64,000 nucleotides of DNA from Sinomonas notoginsengisoli (GTDB lineage Bacteria > Actinomycetota > Actinomycetes > Actinomycetales > Micrococcaceae). Both the position numbers and the translations under genes were made by a program. Positions 42,851 to 52,091 of this stretch are shown in pieces (position 1 is the first letter of the stretch; each line of letters starts with the position of its first letter). The stretch lies in assembly GCF_021554725.1 (NCBI RefSeq), contig NZ_JAIZDP010000006.1, positions 124,001 to 188,000 on the forward strand, in the 5' to 3' direction. The notes below the pieces were generated by a model. The model saw only the letters and a list, made by a program, of their open reading frames with translations, was not told the DNA's origin and made no database searches.

Positions 42851-43042
42851 CATGACACCACATTTGTGCTACTCGTCACAAGTGGAGCGCGCTCGTGTTC
42901 CTCCAGTCCACGCCGGTGCTCGGATGGAGCTCCCGTAGAACGCGGTCCCAGCGCGGAACGCCCTCACCCCGGTTCCGCCGCGCGCCCGGGGCGGGGCCCG
43001 CGTCGTGCCGCCGACGTTCCCCGCGTGGGGCAAGATTGAGCC

Positions 43043-43747
43043 ATGTCTGAATCCGCCACGCACCGCGCCCACGACGTCGTGCTGCGCCACATCGAGGACA
43101 GCCTCCGCTCCGGGACGCTCAAGCTTGGAGACCGGCTGCCCGGAGAACGCGCGCTTGCGGAGCAGTTCGGGATCTCGCGGGCGTCCGTGCGCGACGCGAT
43201 CCGCTCGCTCGAGGTCATGGGCATAGTCCGCAGTGCGACCGGATCCGGGCCGAACTCGGGGACGATCGTCGTCTCGGACCCGTCCTCCGCTCTGGGGGTG
43301 GCCCTGCGCATGCACGTTGCGAGCAGCGGGCTGCCGCTCAAGGACGTGGTCGAGGCGCGCATGATGATGGAGACCTGGTCACTCGAGCACGCCGCCGCCG
43401 CGCCGTGGACCCCCGAGCAGCTCGACGACGCCCGGCGCCTCCTCGACGCGATGGAGGACGACGCGCTGCCCTCGCAGATCTTCACGCTCCTCGATGCCCA
43501 GTTCCACGTGGCGCTCAGCGCCCTCGCCGGCAACGTAGTGGTGAGCACGATGATGGAGTCAATGCGCGAGGCCATCCGTGGGTACATCGACGACGCGGTG
43601 CTGCGGCGCGGGGGGTGGGACGACGTGGTGCACGTGCTGCGCGAGCAGCACCGGGGCATCTTCTCTGCGGTCGAGGCCCGCGAGGGCGAGCTCGCCTCGC
43701 GCCTGGTGCGCGAGCACATCGAGTGGTTCTACCACCAGACCCTCTGA
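43043..43747 (+). CDS. GntR-family regulator, FadR/FCD type (LldR-like)
   Basis: 234 residues: a winged helix (about 8-75) with KLGDRLPGERALAEQFGISR and SVRDAIRSLEVMGIV, then an FCD domain (about 95-225) with the metal-site residues in DAQFHVALSALAGN and REQHRGIFSAVEAR. It is divergent from the D-lactate dehydrogenase gene and next to the TGGTC-N-GACC palindromes, matching lactate-responsive LldR proteins. Lactate as effector is inferred from context. Confidence 0.92.
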   Translation: MSESATHRAHDVVLRHIEDSLRSGTLKLGDRLPGERALAEQFGISRASVRDAIRSLEVMGIVRSATGSGPNSGTIVVSDPSSALGVALRMHVASSGLPLKDVVEARMMMETWSLEHAAAAPWTPEQLDDARRLLDAMEDDALPSQIFTLLDAQFHVALSALAGNVVVSTMMESMREAIRGYIDDAVLRRGGWDDVVHVLREQHRGIFSAVEAREGELASRLVREHIEWFYHQTL

Positions 43748-43781
43748 CCCGCTGCGCAGCACCCACGCTGCGTTGTGGGGC

Positions 43782-44357
43782 CTAGACCTTGGTCCGGTGG
43801 AAGTTGAGGTGGCTCCGCGAGGCCGTGGGCCCGCGCTGGTTCTGGTACCGGTTGCCGTAGGCACCCGATCCGTATGGGTGCTCGGCGGCCGAGGAGAGGC
43901 GGAAGAAGCACAGCTGCCCGATCTTCATCCCGGGCCACAGCTTGATGGGAAGGGTCGCGACGTTGGAGAGCTCCAGCGTCACGTGCCCCGAGAACCCGGG
44001 GTCGATGAACCCGGCGGTCGAGTGGGTGAGCAGCCCGAGGCGGCCGAGCGATGACTTCCCCTCCAGCCGTGCGGCGATGTCCTCCGGCAGCGTCACGGTC
44101 TCATACGTGGAGCCGAGGACGAACTCTCCTGGGTGGAGGATGAATGACTCGTCCGAGTCGACCTCGACGAGGCGCGTGAGCTCGGGCTGCTCCTCTGACG
44201 GGTCGATGTGGGCGTACTTGTGGTTGTCGAAGAGCCGGAAGAACCGGTCGATCCGCACGTCCACACTCGAGGGCTGCACCATAGCCGGGTCGTACGGGCC
44301 GAGCTGGATGCGCTCGGCGTCGATTTCGGCACGGATGTCGCGGTCTGAAAGGAGCAC
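43782..44357 (-). CDS. dcd: dCTP deaminase
   Basis: 191-residue trimeric enzyme that makes dUTP (or, in bifunctional members, dUMP) from dCTP for thymidylate synthesis. Hallmarks are [45 protein letters not shown] split over residues about 108-132 (the Ser-Arg and catalytic Glu region), and a C-terminal [16 protein letters not shown] lid. The GTG at 44357 matches the family start [15 protein letters not shown] lies unusually close (2 nt). Monocistronic. Confidence 0.95.
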   Translation of the reverse strand: MLLSDRDIRAEIDAERIQLGPYDPAMVQPSSVDVRIDRFFRLFDNHKYAHIDPSEEQPELTRLVEVDSDESFILHPGEFVLGSTYETVTLPEDIAARLEGKSSLGRLGLLTHSTAGFIDPGFSGHVTLELSNVATLPIKLWPGMKIGQLCFFRLSSAAEHPYGSGAYGNRYQNQRGPTASRSHLNFHRTKV

Positions 44358-44468
44358 GTCTCCAAAAGTACCGCAGGCTGCGTGCACCATTGCCGCGGTG
44401 CGACTGGTGGGAATAGGGTGACCAACGGGATCGGTGTGACGAAGGCCTGGTCCGGAAGGGACTGGCGG

Positions 44469-46178
44469 ATGCGACGTTGGGTCATGGCCATCACCGTGGC
44501 AGCCACGGCGGCACTTGCCGCCGCGACGCCCGGCGCCCCCGCGCCGTCGTCCGCTCCCAATGCGGCGAGCCAAGCGCAGGTCAGAGCGCACGACGCCGTC
44601 CCCTCGCCGAGCGCTGCCGTCCCGCCGGAGACGGCGAACCGCAGCGCTGAGGTGCGCCTCGCACCGGCGGAGGCGCCCACGAGCAGGACCGAGCCGCAGG
44701 TGAACTCGATCGAGGCGGCGCGCGGGCCGGACACCTTCGACCCGGCCATCACCTCGCTGACCCCGCTCACGGCCCCGATGGGCGATACGAGCAACCTGGT
44801 TCGAGACGACAACTCCGCCCAGGTGCTGACCGTGTTCAACGCGATCAACGCGTACCGTGCGCAGTATGGCCTGAACCCGGTCCGATACCACCTGAGCGTG
44901 CAGGACCTCGCGCAGGAGTGGAGCGACAGCATCGCGAGCCGGGAGGTGATCGAGCACCGCGCGAGCTTCTGGACCGACCCGCGCGCCCTCGGTCCGAACA
45001 ACGGCGCCGGTGAGGTCATCGCCGTGCGTTGGGACCGGGACGCCGCGCAGCTAGTTGAGTGGTGGAAGACCTCGCCGTCGCACAACGCGATCCTGCTCGA
45101 TGCGCGGATGAGCGTGATGGGCATTGGCATCACGTTCACGAACGGCAACCCCATCACGACCCCCAACCGGTACACCATGTGGGGCGTCGTGGACTTCTTC
45201 GGCTACACGACGCTTCCGTCGGGGACCACGGCCGCGCCCGGCGGAACGCAGCCGGCCCCCGCACCCCCGCCGGCCCCGGCACCAGCCCCCGCCCCGGCAC
45301 CTGCTCCGGCACCTGCCCCCGCGCCGGCACCGACCGCCCCTGCCCCGGCACCGGTCAACCCACCAGCCAGCGTCCCGCTGGTCCCCGCGGGGGCGGAGCT
45401 GTGCGCGGCTGCCGGCCGGTTCCAGCCCACTACCCAGGACACCTCGCGCGCTTCGCTGCACAGCCCCGCGGATGTGGTGGCCCTGGATTCGAGCGGGTCG
45501 ATTCAGGCCTACCCCGCGGCCGGCGGGAAGCTCGGTGCGCCTGCCACCATCGGCACCGGATTCGGGAACGCCCAGTCGGCGATCTCCGTGGACTGGGACC
45601 GCGACGGCATCCTTGACCTCCTCGTGCAGTGGCGCGACGGCAGGCTCGTGCTGTACCCGGGGCTTGCCGCGGGCGGATTCGCCGCGCCCGTGACGCTCGG
45701 CCAGTCCGGCTGGGACACGATGACGGTGGCGGCCGGGCTGTGGTGCGGGACGAACCGCCTCCCCCAGCTCCTGGCCCTCGATCCGGCCGGAAACCTGTAT
45801 TTCTACCCGAACCGGGGCACCGGGGACATTTTTGAGCGCGCCCTGCTCGGCACCGGCCTCCCCGTGGGGCCCACCGCAATCCTCGACGCGAGCGGGGACG
45901 GGATCGACGACCTCGTGGTCCAGCGCCCGGACGGCGCGCTCGTGCTCTACCGCTCGCTCGGGCAGGAGCAGCTCGTGGCCGAGGCCCGGCCGGTGATCGC
46001 TTCGGGGTGGGGCACGAGCGGCCCATTGCGGGTCCTCCAAGGTCTCGATGGCCCTAACACCCTCGGGATCACTGCGGTTCGCGCCGACGGGTCTCTCGCC
46101 TACTGGCCGCTCGCGGGCGGGCAGTTCGGCGCGCCCCGGACGCTCGCGACCGGCTGGACCGGCCTGCGGCTCGGCTGA
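44469..46178 (+). CDS. Secreted CAP-domain protein with Pro-Ala linker and FG-GAP repeats
   Basis: 569 residues. A signal peptide ([19 protein letters not shown]) is followed by a low-complexity Ala/Pro region. A CAP (SCP/PR-1) domain spans about 118-243, with [19 protein letters not shown] and [13 protein letters not shown] supplying the usual His and Glu residues. A 40-residue Pro-Ala repeat spacer (about 260-300) follows. The C-terminal half (about 315-569) contains FG-GAP/VCBS-type propeller repeats with Asp-rich loops [12 protein letters not shown] and [12 protein letters not shown] that should bind calcium. It is probably exported by Sec, possibly wall-associated; the target is unknown. 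Confidence 0.88.
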   Translation: MRRWVMAITVAATAALAAATPGAPAPSSAPNAASQAQVRAHDAVPSPSAAVPPETANRSAEVRLAPAEAPTSRTEPQVNSIEAARGPDTFDPAITSLTPLTAPMGDTSNLVRDDNSAQVLTVFNAINAYRAQYGLNPVRYHLSVQDLAQEWSDSIASREVIEHRASFWTDPRALGPNNGAGEVIAVRWDRDAAQLVEWWKTSPSHNAILLDARMSVMGIGITFTNGNPITTPNRYTMWGVVDFFGYTTLPSGTTAAPGGTQPAPAPPPAPAPAPAPAPAPAPAPAPAPTAPAPAPVNPPASVPLVPAGAELCAAAGRFQPTTQDTSRASLHSPADVVALDSSGSIQAYPAAGGKLGAPATIGTGFGNAQSAISVDWDRDGILDLLVQWRDGRLVLYPGLAAGGFAAPVTLGQSGWDTMTVAAGLWCGTNRLPQLLALDPAGNLYFYPNRGTGDIFERALLGTGLPVGPTAILDASGDGIDDLVVQRPDGALVLYRSLGQEQLVAEARPVIASGWGTSGPLRVLQGLDGPNTLGITAVRADGSLAYWPLAGGQFGAPRTLATGWTGLRLG

Positions 46179-46285
46179 GCGCATGACGCCGCCCGCCGCG
46201 TTGCGCTTCGGCGGCGCCGCGAGGTGGCCGACCCAGCACGCAGCCCGTCCGGGCCCCGCCCGAGGCGAGCACGCGCCGTCGTGCG

Positions 46286-46717
46286 CTACTGCTCGAGGAC
46301 GCTCTTGAGGGTCTCGAGCTGGGCGACCTCGTGATCCATGGTCTTCTGGATCATGCCACCCATGAGCTTCATGAACCCGGTGGGCTCGAAGGAGAGGCCC
46401 AAGGAGACTTTCGTGCCGCCGGGCTCGGGCGTGAGGAGGAAGACGCCGTGCGGCCGCGCGGGCCCGGCGATGACGCGGAAGCGGAGCACCTCGCCGGGAC
46501 GGGCCTCCGTGATCTCGTAGTCCCCGTCGATCTCGCGCCCACCCGGACCAGAGAGCCGCTGTGCGTAGACAGCTCCTTCGCCGCCAGCGGGGCCGGAAGC
46601 GTGGGAGACGGAGCGGACGCCGGAGCGCCACTTGGAGTTGTTGAGCCCGTCTGCGAGGAACGCGTACACGTCCTCGGGAGTGCGCTTGACGAGCACGGAG
46701 TATTCAGCCGCTGCCAT
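46286..46717 (-). CDS. SRPBCC-fold protein (polyketide cyclase/dehydrase-like)
   Basis: 143 residues with the helix-grip fold: YSVLVKRTPEDVYAFLADGLNNSKW at the N-terminus, GGREIDGDYEITEARPGEVL in the middle, and a long C-terminal helix FMKLMGGMIQKTMDHEVAQLE that lines the hydrophobic pocket. The family binds lipids or carries out varied reactions; none can be assigned here. The ATG at 46717 is used because upstream codons are not family-like. Confidence 0.83.
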   Translation of the reverse strand: MAAAEYSVLVKRTPEDVYAFLADGLNNSKWRSGVRSVSHASGPAGGEGAVYAQRLSGPGGREIDGDYEITEARPGEVLRFRVIAGPARPHGVFLLTPEPGGTKVSLGLSFEPTGFMKLMGGMIQKTMDHEVAQLETLKSVLEQ

Positions 46718-46736
46718 GCCGGTCAGAGTATGGGCG

Positions 46737-47186
46737 TCAGCTGGGATCCGGCTGGGAAGAACCCGGCGTGTCGTGCCCGAGTTCCTCACGCATCTCGGCG
46801 CGGCGCTTGGGCGAGGCGAAGGCGAGGCGCATGTGGTCGTTCGTGAGGACGTCCGCGACGCCGATCATGAGCACGGCGAAGACGATCTGCTCCACGACCA
46901 TCCAGTACGGGTACAGGCCGGGGATGGTCGCGACCACGAGGGTCACGACCGGGAAGATCTGGCTGAAAAGCCGCAGCCTCTGGTACCCCCAGTAGTAGCC
47001 CTGCCGGGCGCGCCAGGCGAAGAAGAACAGCGTGACGGTCATGAGGAGCACGACGACGCCGCGGAACCACGCCGCGAACCCCACCTCCGTGCCGCGCGCC
47101 TGGAGCACGACCGCGATCACGACCGCCCCGAGACCGACCACACTCTCAAGGCCGGTCGTTGCGCCCGCCCTGGGCGCGGGGGTCAT
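46737..47186 (-). CDS. Small membrane protein of unknown function
   Basis: 149 residues with about four hydrophobic segments (VVGLGAVVIAVVLQARG, FRGVVVLLMTVTLFFFAW, IFPVVTLVVATIPGLYPYWM, EQIVFAVLMIGVADVLT) and a charged C-terminal tail. I do not recognise the family. The assigned ATG overlaps the permease gene by 41 nt; a GTG about 15 codons later would remove the overlap, so the start is uncertain. Confidence 0.68.
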   Translation of the reverse strand: MTPAPRAGATTGLESVVGLGAVVIAVVLQARGTEVGFAAWFRGVVVLLMTVTLFFFAWRARQGYYWGYQRLRLFSQIFPVVTLVVATIPGLYPYWMVVEQIVFAVLMIGVADVLTNDHMRLAFASPKRRAEMREELGHDTPGSSQPDPS

Positions 47187-48486
47187 CCCTTCGGTTGATC
47201 TTCGCCGAAGTCACCGCCTGAGGCGCCGACGTCACCCCGCGCGCGGCGACCACGCGCCGTCGTGCGCACCAAAAGGCCGCGCCGACACCGAGTGCGGCGG
47301 GCCACGCGAGGTACAGCCCGCACGAGGCCGCGATCCCCATCACCGCGGCGAGCCCCACACCGGCCACGGCGCGTGGCCCCCGACCGGGCAGCAGGCGCAG
47401 CGCCGCCGCGAGCCCCGCCACGTACACTGCGATGATCGCCGCGGTCACGAGCCGGACCAGGACCTCGCTCGTGTCCGGCCCGCCCGCAAGGATGCCGAGC
47501 CCGACGCCGCTCAGCACGGCCACGGCAACGAGCGCGTTGCGTCCCCGTCCGAACCACCCCGGCAGGGACGCTGAAACGCCGAGCGACCGCCCCAGCTCGA
47601 CGGCGCCGGTCGCGTAACTCGTGAGGGTGCCGAGCGTGAGCACGACGGCGAGCCCCGCCGTGAGCGCCTCGCCTGCCGGGCCGAGGGCGTACGCTAGCAG
47701 GGACGCGAGCGGTGCGTCGCCGCCGGCGCCGTCCCCGAGTGCGAAGATCGACACCGCCGCGAGGGCCAGGTAGAGGACGCCGATCGTGATGAGGGCCAGC
47801 GCGGTGACCACGCCCAGGTCGCGCCTCGGATCCCGGAACTGCCCGCCGAGGTAGCTCATCGCCTCCCAGCCGGAGAAGGCCCACATGATGAGCGCCGCGG
47901 ACGGTGCCACCGCGCTCCAGCCGTGCGGCGCGAACGGCTCGATCCGGCCCGCGTCGACGCGGCTGGCACCCGCGCCGATCGCGATGACCAACACCGTCAG
48001 GATCGTGCCAGCGATGATCAGCTGGAGCGTTGAGGACGTCCGAACACCCGCCCACACGGCCCCGAGCACGGCGGCCGTGATGCCGCCGGCAACCCCCACG
48101 GCAGTCCAGCGCGGAGCCCCGAGCGCGTGCGCCACATACTGGCCCGCGAACAGTGCGGACGCGGGAATGCCGAGGGGGATCGTCAGGTAGAACCACCAGC
48201 CGGACGCCGTGGCCCAATACCCGCCGAACGCGCGACGCACGTACGTCGAGACGCCCCCGCCGTCCGGCAGCAGCCGCCCGAGCGAGGAGAACGTCCAGGC
48301 GATCGGCACGGAAGCCACCACGAGCGCGGCCCACGCGAGCAGGCTGGCCGGCCCAGCAGCCCGGTAGGAGAGGGCGGGGAGCGCGATCACGCCCGTGCCG
48401 AGGACCGCCCCGAGGTAGTACGCGAGCCCCCGCACCCGTCCTAGTTCCCCGGCCCGCACGGGGCGGATAGCAGTGTCAGCACTCAT
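47146..48486 (-). CDS. APC-superfamily amino-acid permease
   Basis: 446 residues, about 12 spans. The first helix has the unwound substrate motif GAVLGTGVIALPALSYRAAGP, and VSTYVRRAFGGYWATASGW and IMWAFSGWEAMSYLGGQFRDP (helix 6) are typical of the APC family. The last about 40 residues are polar and include two in-frame 7-residue units GVTSAPQ/AVTSAKI produced by a 21-bp repeat, past the last membrane helix. The ATG at 48486 is divergent from the GlxA-type regulator. Substrate unknown. Confidence 0.9.
   Translation of the reverse strand: MSADTAIRPVRAGELGRVRGLAYYLGAVLGTGVIALPALSYRAAGPASLLAWAALVVASVPIAWTFSSLGRLLPDGGGVSTYVRRAFGGYWATASGWWFYLTIPLGIPASALFAGQYVAHALGAPRWTAVGVAGGITAAVLGAVWAGVRTSSTLQLIIAGTILTVLVIAIGAGASRVDAGRIEPFAPHGWSAVAPSAALIMWAFSGWEAMSYLGGQFRDPRRDLGVVTALALITIGVLYLALAAVSIFALGDGAGGDAPLASLLAYALGPAGEALTAGLAVVLTLGTLTSYATGAVELGRSLGVSASLPGWFGRGRNALVAVAVLSGVGLGILAGGPDTSEVLVRLVTAAIIAVYVAGLAAALRLLPGRGPRAVAGVGLAAVMGIAASCGLYLAWPAALGVGAAFWCARRRVVAARGVTSAPQAVTSAKINRRDDPRAQGGRNDRP
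47197..47238 (-). repeat. 21-bp tandem repeat, two units, at the permease 3' end
   Basis: On the minus strand the units begin GGGGTGACGTCGGCG (47238 downward) and GCGGTGACTTCGGCG (47217 downward), exactly 21 bp apart. They are read in frame as GVTSAPQ and AVTSAKI near the permease C-terminus. Confidence 0.82.
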
Positions 48487-48557
48487 GCACCCAACGCTAG
48501 GAATCCGGGCCCCCACCCACGAGTGCAAACCGTGCCGCGGACCGCTAGATTTGTGCC

Positions 48558-49547
48558 ATGGCCTCAATCCCAGCCTCGCCGGTAGCCCACCGCGTGGGCC
48601 TCGTCCTCACGGACAACCTCCCGATCTTCGAGCTCGCGGTCCCCTGCGAGGTGTTCGGCGTCGCGCGCCCGGACCTCCACGACCCGTGGTACGAGCTCAC
48701 CATGGTGCGCGGCGAACCCGGTGAGATCACGACGGCGGGCGGGCTCGCGCCGTCGTCCGCGGAACCACTCGCGGCGCTGCGGGAGGTGGAGACGATCGTG
48801 GTCCCGGCGTGCGAGCGGAGCCTCCAGATGGACCCCGCGACGCACGCCCCGCTCCTGGCCGAGCTGCGGGCGGCGGCCGGACGCGGGGCGCGGATCGCGT
48901 CGCTGTGCTCGGGGGCGTACCTGCTAGCCCAGGCGGGGCTCCTCGACGGGCGCGACGCCACGACGCACTGGATGAACTGGGAGGACTTCGAGGACTCGTT
49001 CCCGCGGGTGCGGCTGCGGCGGGACGTGCTGTTCACCGCCGATGCCGGCGTCTACACGAGCGCCGGGACGGCCGCCGGGGTGGAGCTGTGCCTGCAGCTC
49101 GTGCGCGAGGACTTCGGCGACGCGATCGCGGCGAGTGTGGCGCGGCGCATGGTCGTGGCCGAGCGGCGCGGGGCAGCGCAGTCCGAGTACCTCGAAGCGG
49201 TCCCGCGACCGCTCCCGGCGGACCCCCTGCGCCACGCGATGGACTGGGCCGAGAAAAACCTGCACGACCCGATCGGCCCGGACGCGATGGCCCGCCGGGC
49301 ACGCATGAGCCGGCGCACCCTGTACCGGCGGTTCGAGGCGGCCACGGGCACGTCGCCGTCACAGTGGCTGCTCGAGCGGCGGGTCGACGCGGCACGCCGG
49401 CTCCTCGAGTCGACCAACCTGCCCGTGGAACGCGTTGCCGAGCGCGCAGGCGTCGGGTCCGCGGCGAACCTGCGGGCGCACTTCGCACGGCTCGTGGGGA
49501 TGTCGCCGTCCGCCTACCGGGACGCACGACGCCGCGTGCCTGCCTGA
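48558..49547 (+). CDS. GlxA-type AraC regulator with DJ-1/PfpI domain
   Basis: 329 residues. The N-terminal DJ-1/PfpI-like domain (about 10-185) has LTDNLPIFELAVPCEVFGV and the nucleophile-elbow segment RIASLCSGAYLLAQAGLLDG. The C-terminal AraC helix-turn-helix pair (about 225-325) has MSRRTLYRRFEAATGTSPSQ and VERVAERAGVGSAANLRAHF. Such proteins activate neighbouring catabolic or transport genes; the divergent permease 72 bp away is the obvious target. The ligand is unknown. Confidence 0.92.
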   Translation: MASIPASPVAHRVGLVLTDNLPIFELAVPCEVFGVARPDLHDPWYELTMVRGEPGEITTAGGLAPSSAEPLAALREVETIVVPACERSLQMDPATHAPLLAELRAAAGRGARIASLCSGAYLLAQAGLLDGRDATTHWMNWEDFEDSFPRVRLRRDVLFTADAGVYTSAGTAAGVELCLQLVREDFGDAIAASVARRMVVAERRGAAQSEYLEAVPRPLPADPLRHAMDWAEKNLHDPIGPDAMARRARMSRRTLYRRFEAATGTSPSQWLLERRVDAARRLLESTNLPVERVAERAGVGSAANLRAHFARLVGMSPSAYRDARRRVPA

Positions 49548-49619
49548 GTGCCGCCCCGCCGCCTCCGCCTCGGACCACCCTCGCACGTACTGTAAGCTGG
49601 GTGGAGCCCTTCGGGGCAT

Positions 49620-49690
49620 GCGGCCGTAGCTCAATGGCAGAGCGCTCGCTTCCCAAGCCAGATACGCGGGTTCGATTCCCGTCGGCCGCT
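49620..49690 (+). tRNA. tRNA-Gly (anticodon CCC)
   Basis: The acceptor stem GCGGCCG pairs with CGGCCGC. The D arm is GCTC-AATGGCA-GAGC, the anticodon loop TTCCCAA gives CCC, and the T arm GCGGGTTCGATTCCCGT is canonical. The middle pair of the anticodon stem is a C-C mismatch. CCA is encoded at 49691-49693. A strong terminator follows directly. Confidence 0.94.
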
Positions 49691-49699
49691 CCACTCCAG

Positions 49700-49729
49700 C
49701 CCCCGGGTCTCTGCCCCGGGGGTCTTTTT
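49700..49729 (+). terminator. Intrinsic terminator after tRNA-Gly
   Basis: Stem CCCCCGGG (49700-49707) with CCCGGGGG (49715-49722), a 7-nt loop and a run of five T at 49725-49729, starting 7 nt after the encoded CCA. Confidence 0.9.
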
Positions 49730-49804
49730 GTGGCCCGGGGCCTGGTCCCACAGTGAGAGCCGGGCCACAGAGCCTTCCGGGCTGTGGGGGTAGAATTGGG
49801 CGCG

Positions 49805-50230
49805 ATGAATCGCACACTGTTCAAGTCCAAGATCCACCGCGCCACGGTCACGCATGCTGACCTGCACTACGTCGGCTCGGTGACGATCGACCTTGACCTC
49901 CTCGAGGCGGCCGACATCCTGCCCGGCGAGCTCGTCTCCATCGTGGACATCACCAACGGCGCGCGGCTCGAGACGTACACGATCGCCGGTGAGCGCGGCT
50001 CGGGCGTGATCGGCATCAACGGCGCCGCAGCACACCTGATCCACGAGGGCGATCTGGTCATCCTCATCACGTACGCGTCGATGAGCACCGAAGAAGCCCG
50101 CGAGTTCGTGCCCACCGTGGTCCACGTCGATGCCGAGAACAGGATCGTCCAGCTCGGCACCGATCCCGCCGAGGGGCACGGCGGGGGCATGCTCCGCCCG
50201 CCCTTCGCCATCCAGGCGCACCTCAACTAG
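49805..50230 (+). CDS. panD: Aspartate 1-decarboxylase
   Basis: 141-residue pyruvoyl-dependent enzyme making beta-alanine for pantothenate. Self-cleavage occurs between Gly24 and Ser25 in HYVGSVTID, which generates the pyruvoyl cofactor; Lys9 and Tyr58-region residues ([13 protein letters not shown]) and NGAAAHL complete the active site. Length and motifs are standard. It stands alone without panB/panC. Confidence 0.96.
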   Translation: MNRTLFKSKIHRATVTHADLHYVGSVTIDLDLLEAADILPGELVSIVDITNGARLETYTIAGERGSGVIGINGAAAHLIHEGDLVILITYASMSTEEAREFVPTVVHVDAENRIVQLGTDPAEGHGGGMLRPPFAIQAHLN

Positions 50231-50319
50231 GCACCACGCGGCATTACGCCCGGCACGGGAGGGCGCCGACGGCACGCTAGTCTGGGACGCATGCCCTCAG
50301 GAGACCGCTTCCTTGCCGC

Positions 50320-51273
50320 GTGCCCCAGCAGGTCGGCGTGCTAGGAGTCCTCTCGGGGTTCTTCGTCGTCTGGGCGATCATCGGCGCGGGCTGGTTCGTA
50401 GCCCGCAAGCAGCTCCTCGGAGCGAACGCCCAGAACGTCCTGAGCAGGCTCTCGTTCTTCGTCGCGAGTCCGGCCCTGCTTCTCGAGACCCTCGCGAATT
50501 CAGATCTGAGCACCGTCTTCTCCTCCCACCTCCTGGTCATCACGGTGAGCTCTACCGTGATCGGCATCGTCTCCTTCGCGGTCTTCCGCTGGGTCCGGCG
50601 GCGTGAGTTCTCCGAGTCGCTCGTCGCCTCCATGAGCTCATCGGTCGCCAACTCGGCTAACCTCGGCATCCCGATCTCGGTCTTCGTGCTCGGCAACGCA
50701 AGCTACGTCGCCCCGCTGCTGATCTTCCAGCTCGCGCTGTTCACGCCGACCTACCTGCTGATGCTGGACGGCACGACTGCCACGGCCAAGCCGGGCGCCG
50801 CGCGGGTCCTCCAGTTTGTGCTCCCCGTGGTGACGAACCCGAACATCGTGGGGTCGATGGTCGGCCTCGTGCTCGCGATGACGAAGTGGCACCTCCCCGA
50901 GCTGGTCATGCAGCCGATCCACCTGATCGGCGGGGCGGCGATCCCTGCGATGCTCATGGCGTTCGGGATCTCGCTGCAGGGCTCCCGCCCGCTCAAGGCG
51001 GACGACGGCCGGCGCTTCGACACCCTCCTCGCCTCGGTGCTCAAGCTCGTGGCGCACCCGCTCATCGCCTACCTGTTCGCACGCTTCGCCCTCGGGCTTG
51101 AGGCGCATGCGCTGTTCGCCGCCGTGGTCACCGCCGCTCTGCCAACCGCGCAGAACGTCTACGTCGCTGCGCAGCGCTATCAGCGCGGCATCGTGGTGGC
51201 GAAGGACACCGTGCTCATCACCACCGTGGTGGCCGTCCCGGCCATGGCCATCATGGCGGCCCTCCTCGCCTGA
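50320..51273 (+). CDS. AEC-family (auxin efflux carrier-like) transporter
   Basis: 317 residues, about 10 spans: GFFVVWAIIGAGWFVARKQL at the start, SSVANSANLGIPISVFVLGN (about 107-126) with the conserved Asn-Leu-Gly-Ile-Pro, FVLPVVTNPNIVGSMVGLVL, and a C-terminal LPTAQNVYVAAQRYQRG. Bacterial members carry malate and related organic acids. The start is probably GTG 50320; a GTG six codons later is possible, and neither has a clear ribosome binding site. Confidence 0.87.
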   Translation: MPQQVGVLGVLSGFFVVWAIIGAGWFVARKQLLGANAQNVLSRLSFFVASPALLLETLANSDLSTVFSSHLLVITVSSTVIGIVSFAVFRWVRRREFSESLVASMSSSVANSANLGIPISVFVLGNASYVAPLLIFQLALFTPTYLLMLDGTTATAKPGAARVLQFVLPVVTNPNIVGSMVGLVLAMTKWHLPELVMQPIHLIGGAAIPAMLMAFGISLQGSRPLKADDGRRFDTLLASVLKLVAHPLIAYLFARFALGLEAHALFAAVVTAALPTAQNVYVAAQRYQRGIVVAKDTVLITTVVAVPAMAIMAALLA

Positions 51274-51297
51274 CGAGACGCAGGTTCCCCACCATGA

Positions 51298-51339
51298 GGG
51301 GTCACTTCCCCACCATGAGGGGTCACTTCTCTACGCCCG
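51298..51339 (+). repeat. 21-bp tandem repeat, two units plus a partial one
   Basis: Units with core GGGGTCACTTC at 51298 and 51319, preceded by TTCCCCACCATGA, the tail of a further unit. It lies in the 75-bp gap between convergent AEC-transporter and TetR genes. No T-rich terminator is visible there. Confidence 0.92.
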
Positions 51340-51348
51340 GACGTCACC

Positions 51349-51999
51349 TCACAGCAGGTTGGCCTCGAGCGTCCCCTCGACGAACTTCCCGAGCCGCTCG
51401 GGCGTCCAGCCGCGCTTGATGACGAGGGTCTCGTAGAGCTCGGCGGACGTCGTCATGAAGAAGACGTCGGCTGCCTCGTCCTCGTCTACCCCTGGCCGTA
51501 GGAGCCCGCGGGCAATCACTTGGCGCGCATTGTGGAGCATGCGCTCATACCGGGCGTTGTCGACAGCGTCCAGGAGGGCGGCCATGTCGGCGTCGCCGCT
51601 CGCCGCAGCGTCCCGGATGAGCAGCATAATGGGCGACCCCCGCGGGCTCAGCTCAGAGACGAACCGTCCGAACTGCGCCATAAGCGCCCGCGCGTCCGTG
51701 GCCGCCTGCTGCGCGGCGTCGGAGCGCGCCTCGGCGGGAACGTCCTCCACGCCGAGCAGGCTCTCGTCATAGATGGCCCGGACGAGGCCCGGCTTGCCGC
51801 CGAAGTTCTTGTACACGAACTCCGCCGAGACGCCGGCAACGCCGGCGATCTGGGCGATCGTCGTGGCCCCGTAGCTCTGGCTCAGGAAGAGCGCGCGGGC
51901 GTGCGCGAGCACCGCCCGCCGGGACTCCTCGGCCCGCGCCCGCCGGCCCGCTGAATTGTACGCACGGGACGCGGCAGACCCTTTGACTCCAGCAGACAC
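51349..51999 (-). CDS. TetR-family regulator
   Basis: 216 residues. The N-terminal helix-turn-helix (about 20-70) reads RRAVLAHARALFLSQSYGAT then TTIAQIAGVAGVSAEFVYKNFGG, and an all-helical ligand domain follows. I take the GTG at 51999 (after TTGGAG) because codons before it cover the operator. It is divergent from the SnoaL/NmrA gene pair and likely represses them through the palindrome at 52019. Confidence 0.9.
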   Translation of the reverse strand: MSAGVKGSAASRAYNSAGRRARAEESRRAVLAHARALFLSQSYGATTIAQIAGVAGVSAEFVYKNFGGKPGLVRAIYDESLLGVEDVPAEARSDAAQQAATDARALMAQFGRFVSELSPRGSPIMLLIRDAAASGDADMAALLDAVDNARYERMLHNARQVIARGLLRPGVDEDEAADVFFMTTSAELYETLVIKRGWTPERLGKFVEGTLEANLL

Positions 52000-52018
52000 T
52001 GGGCTTAAACTCCAATCA

Positions 52019-52034
52019 ATACAGTTAGCTGTAT
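52019..52034. promoter_or_regulatory. TetR-type operator (ATACAGTTAGCTGTAT)
   Basis: A 6+6 bp perfect inverted repeat with a 4-bp centre in an AT-rich stretch of the 92-bp divergent promoter region, 20 bp before the TetR start and 58 bp before the SnoaL-like gene. Confidence 0.7.
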
Positions 52035-52091
52035 CCAAATGAGCGTACCAGCCTCCGCCCTCATCCAGCATCCCCAGCACAGGAGCACATC

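Noticed and set aside
39910-42855. 981-codon plus-strand frame opposite the D-lactate dehydrogenase
   Set aside because: The minus strand encodes a complete FAD/Fe-S oxidoreductase; the plus-strand frame is compositionally biased and featureless.
49620-49729. tRNA-Gly as an integration (att) site
   Set aside because: No integrase and no repeated tRNA 3' end was found within the window.
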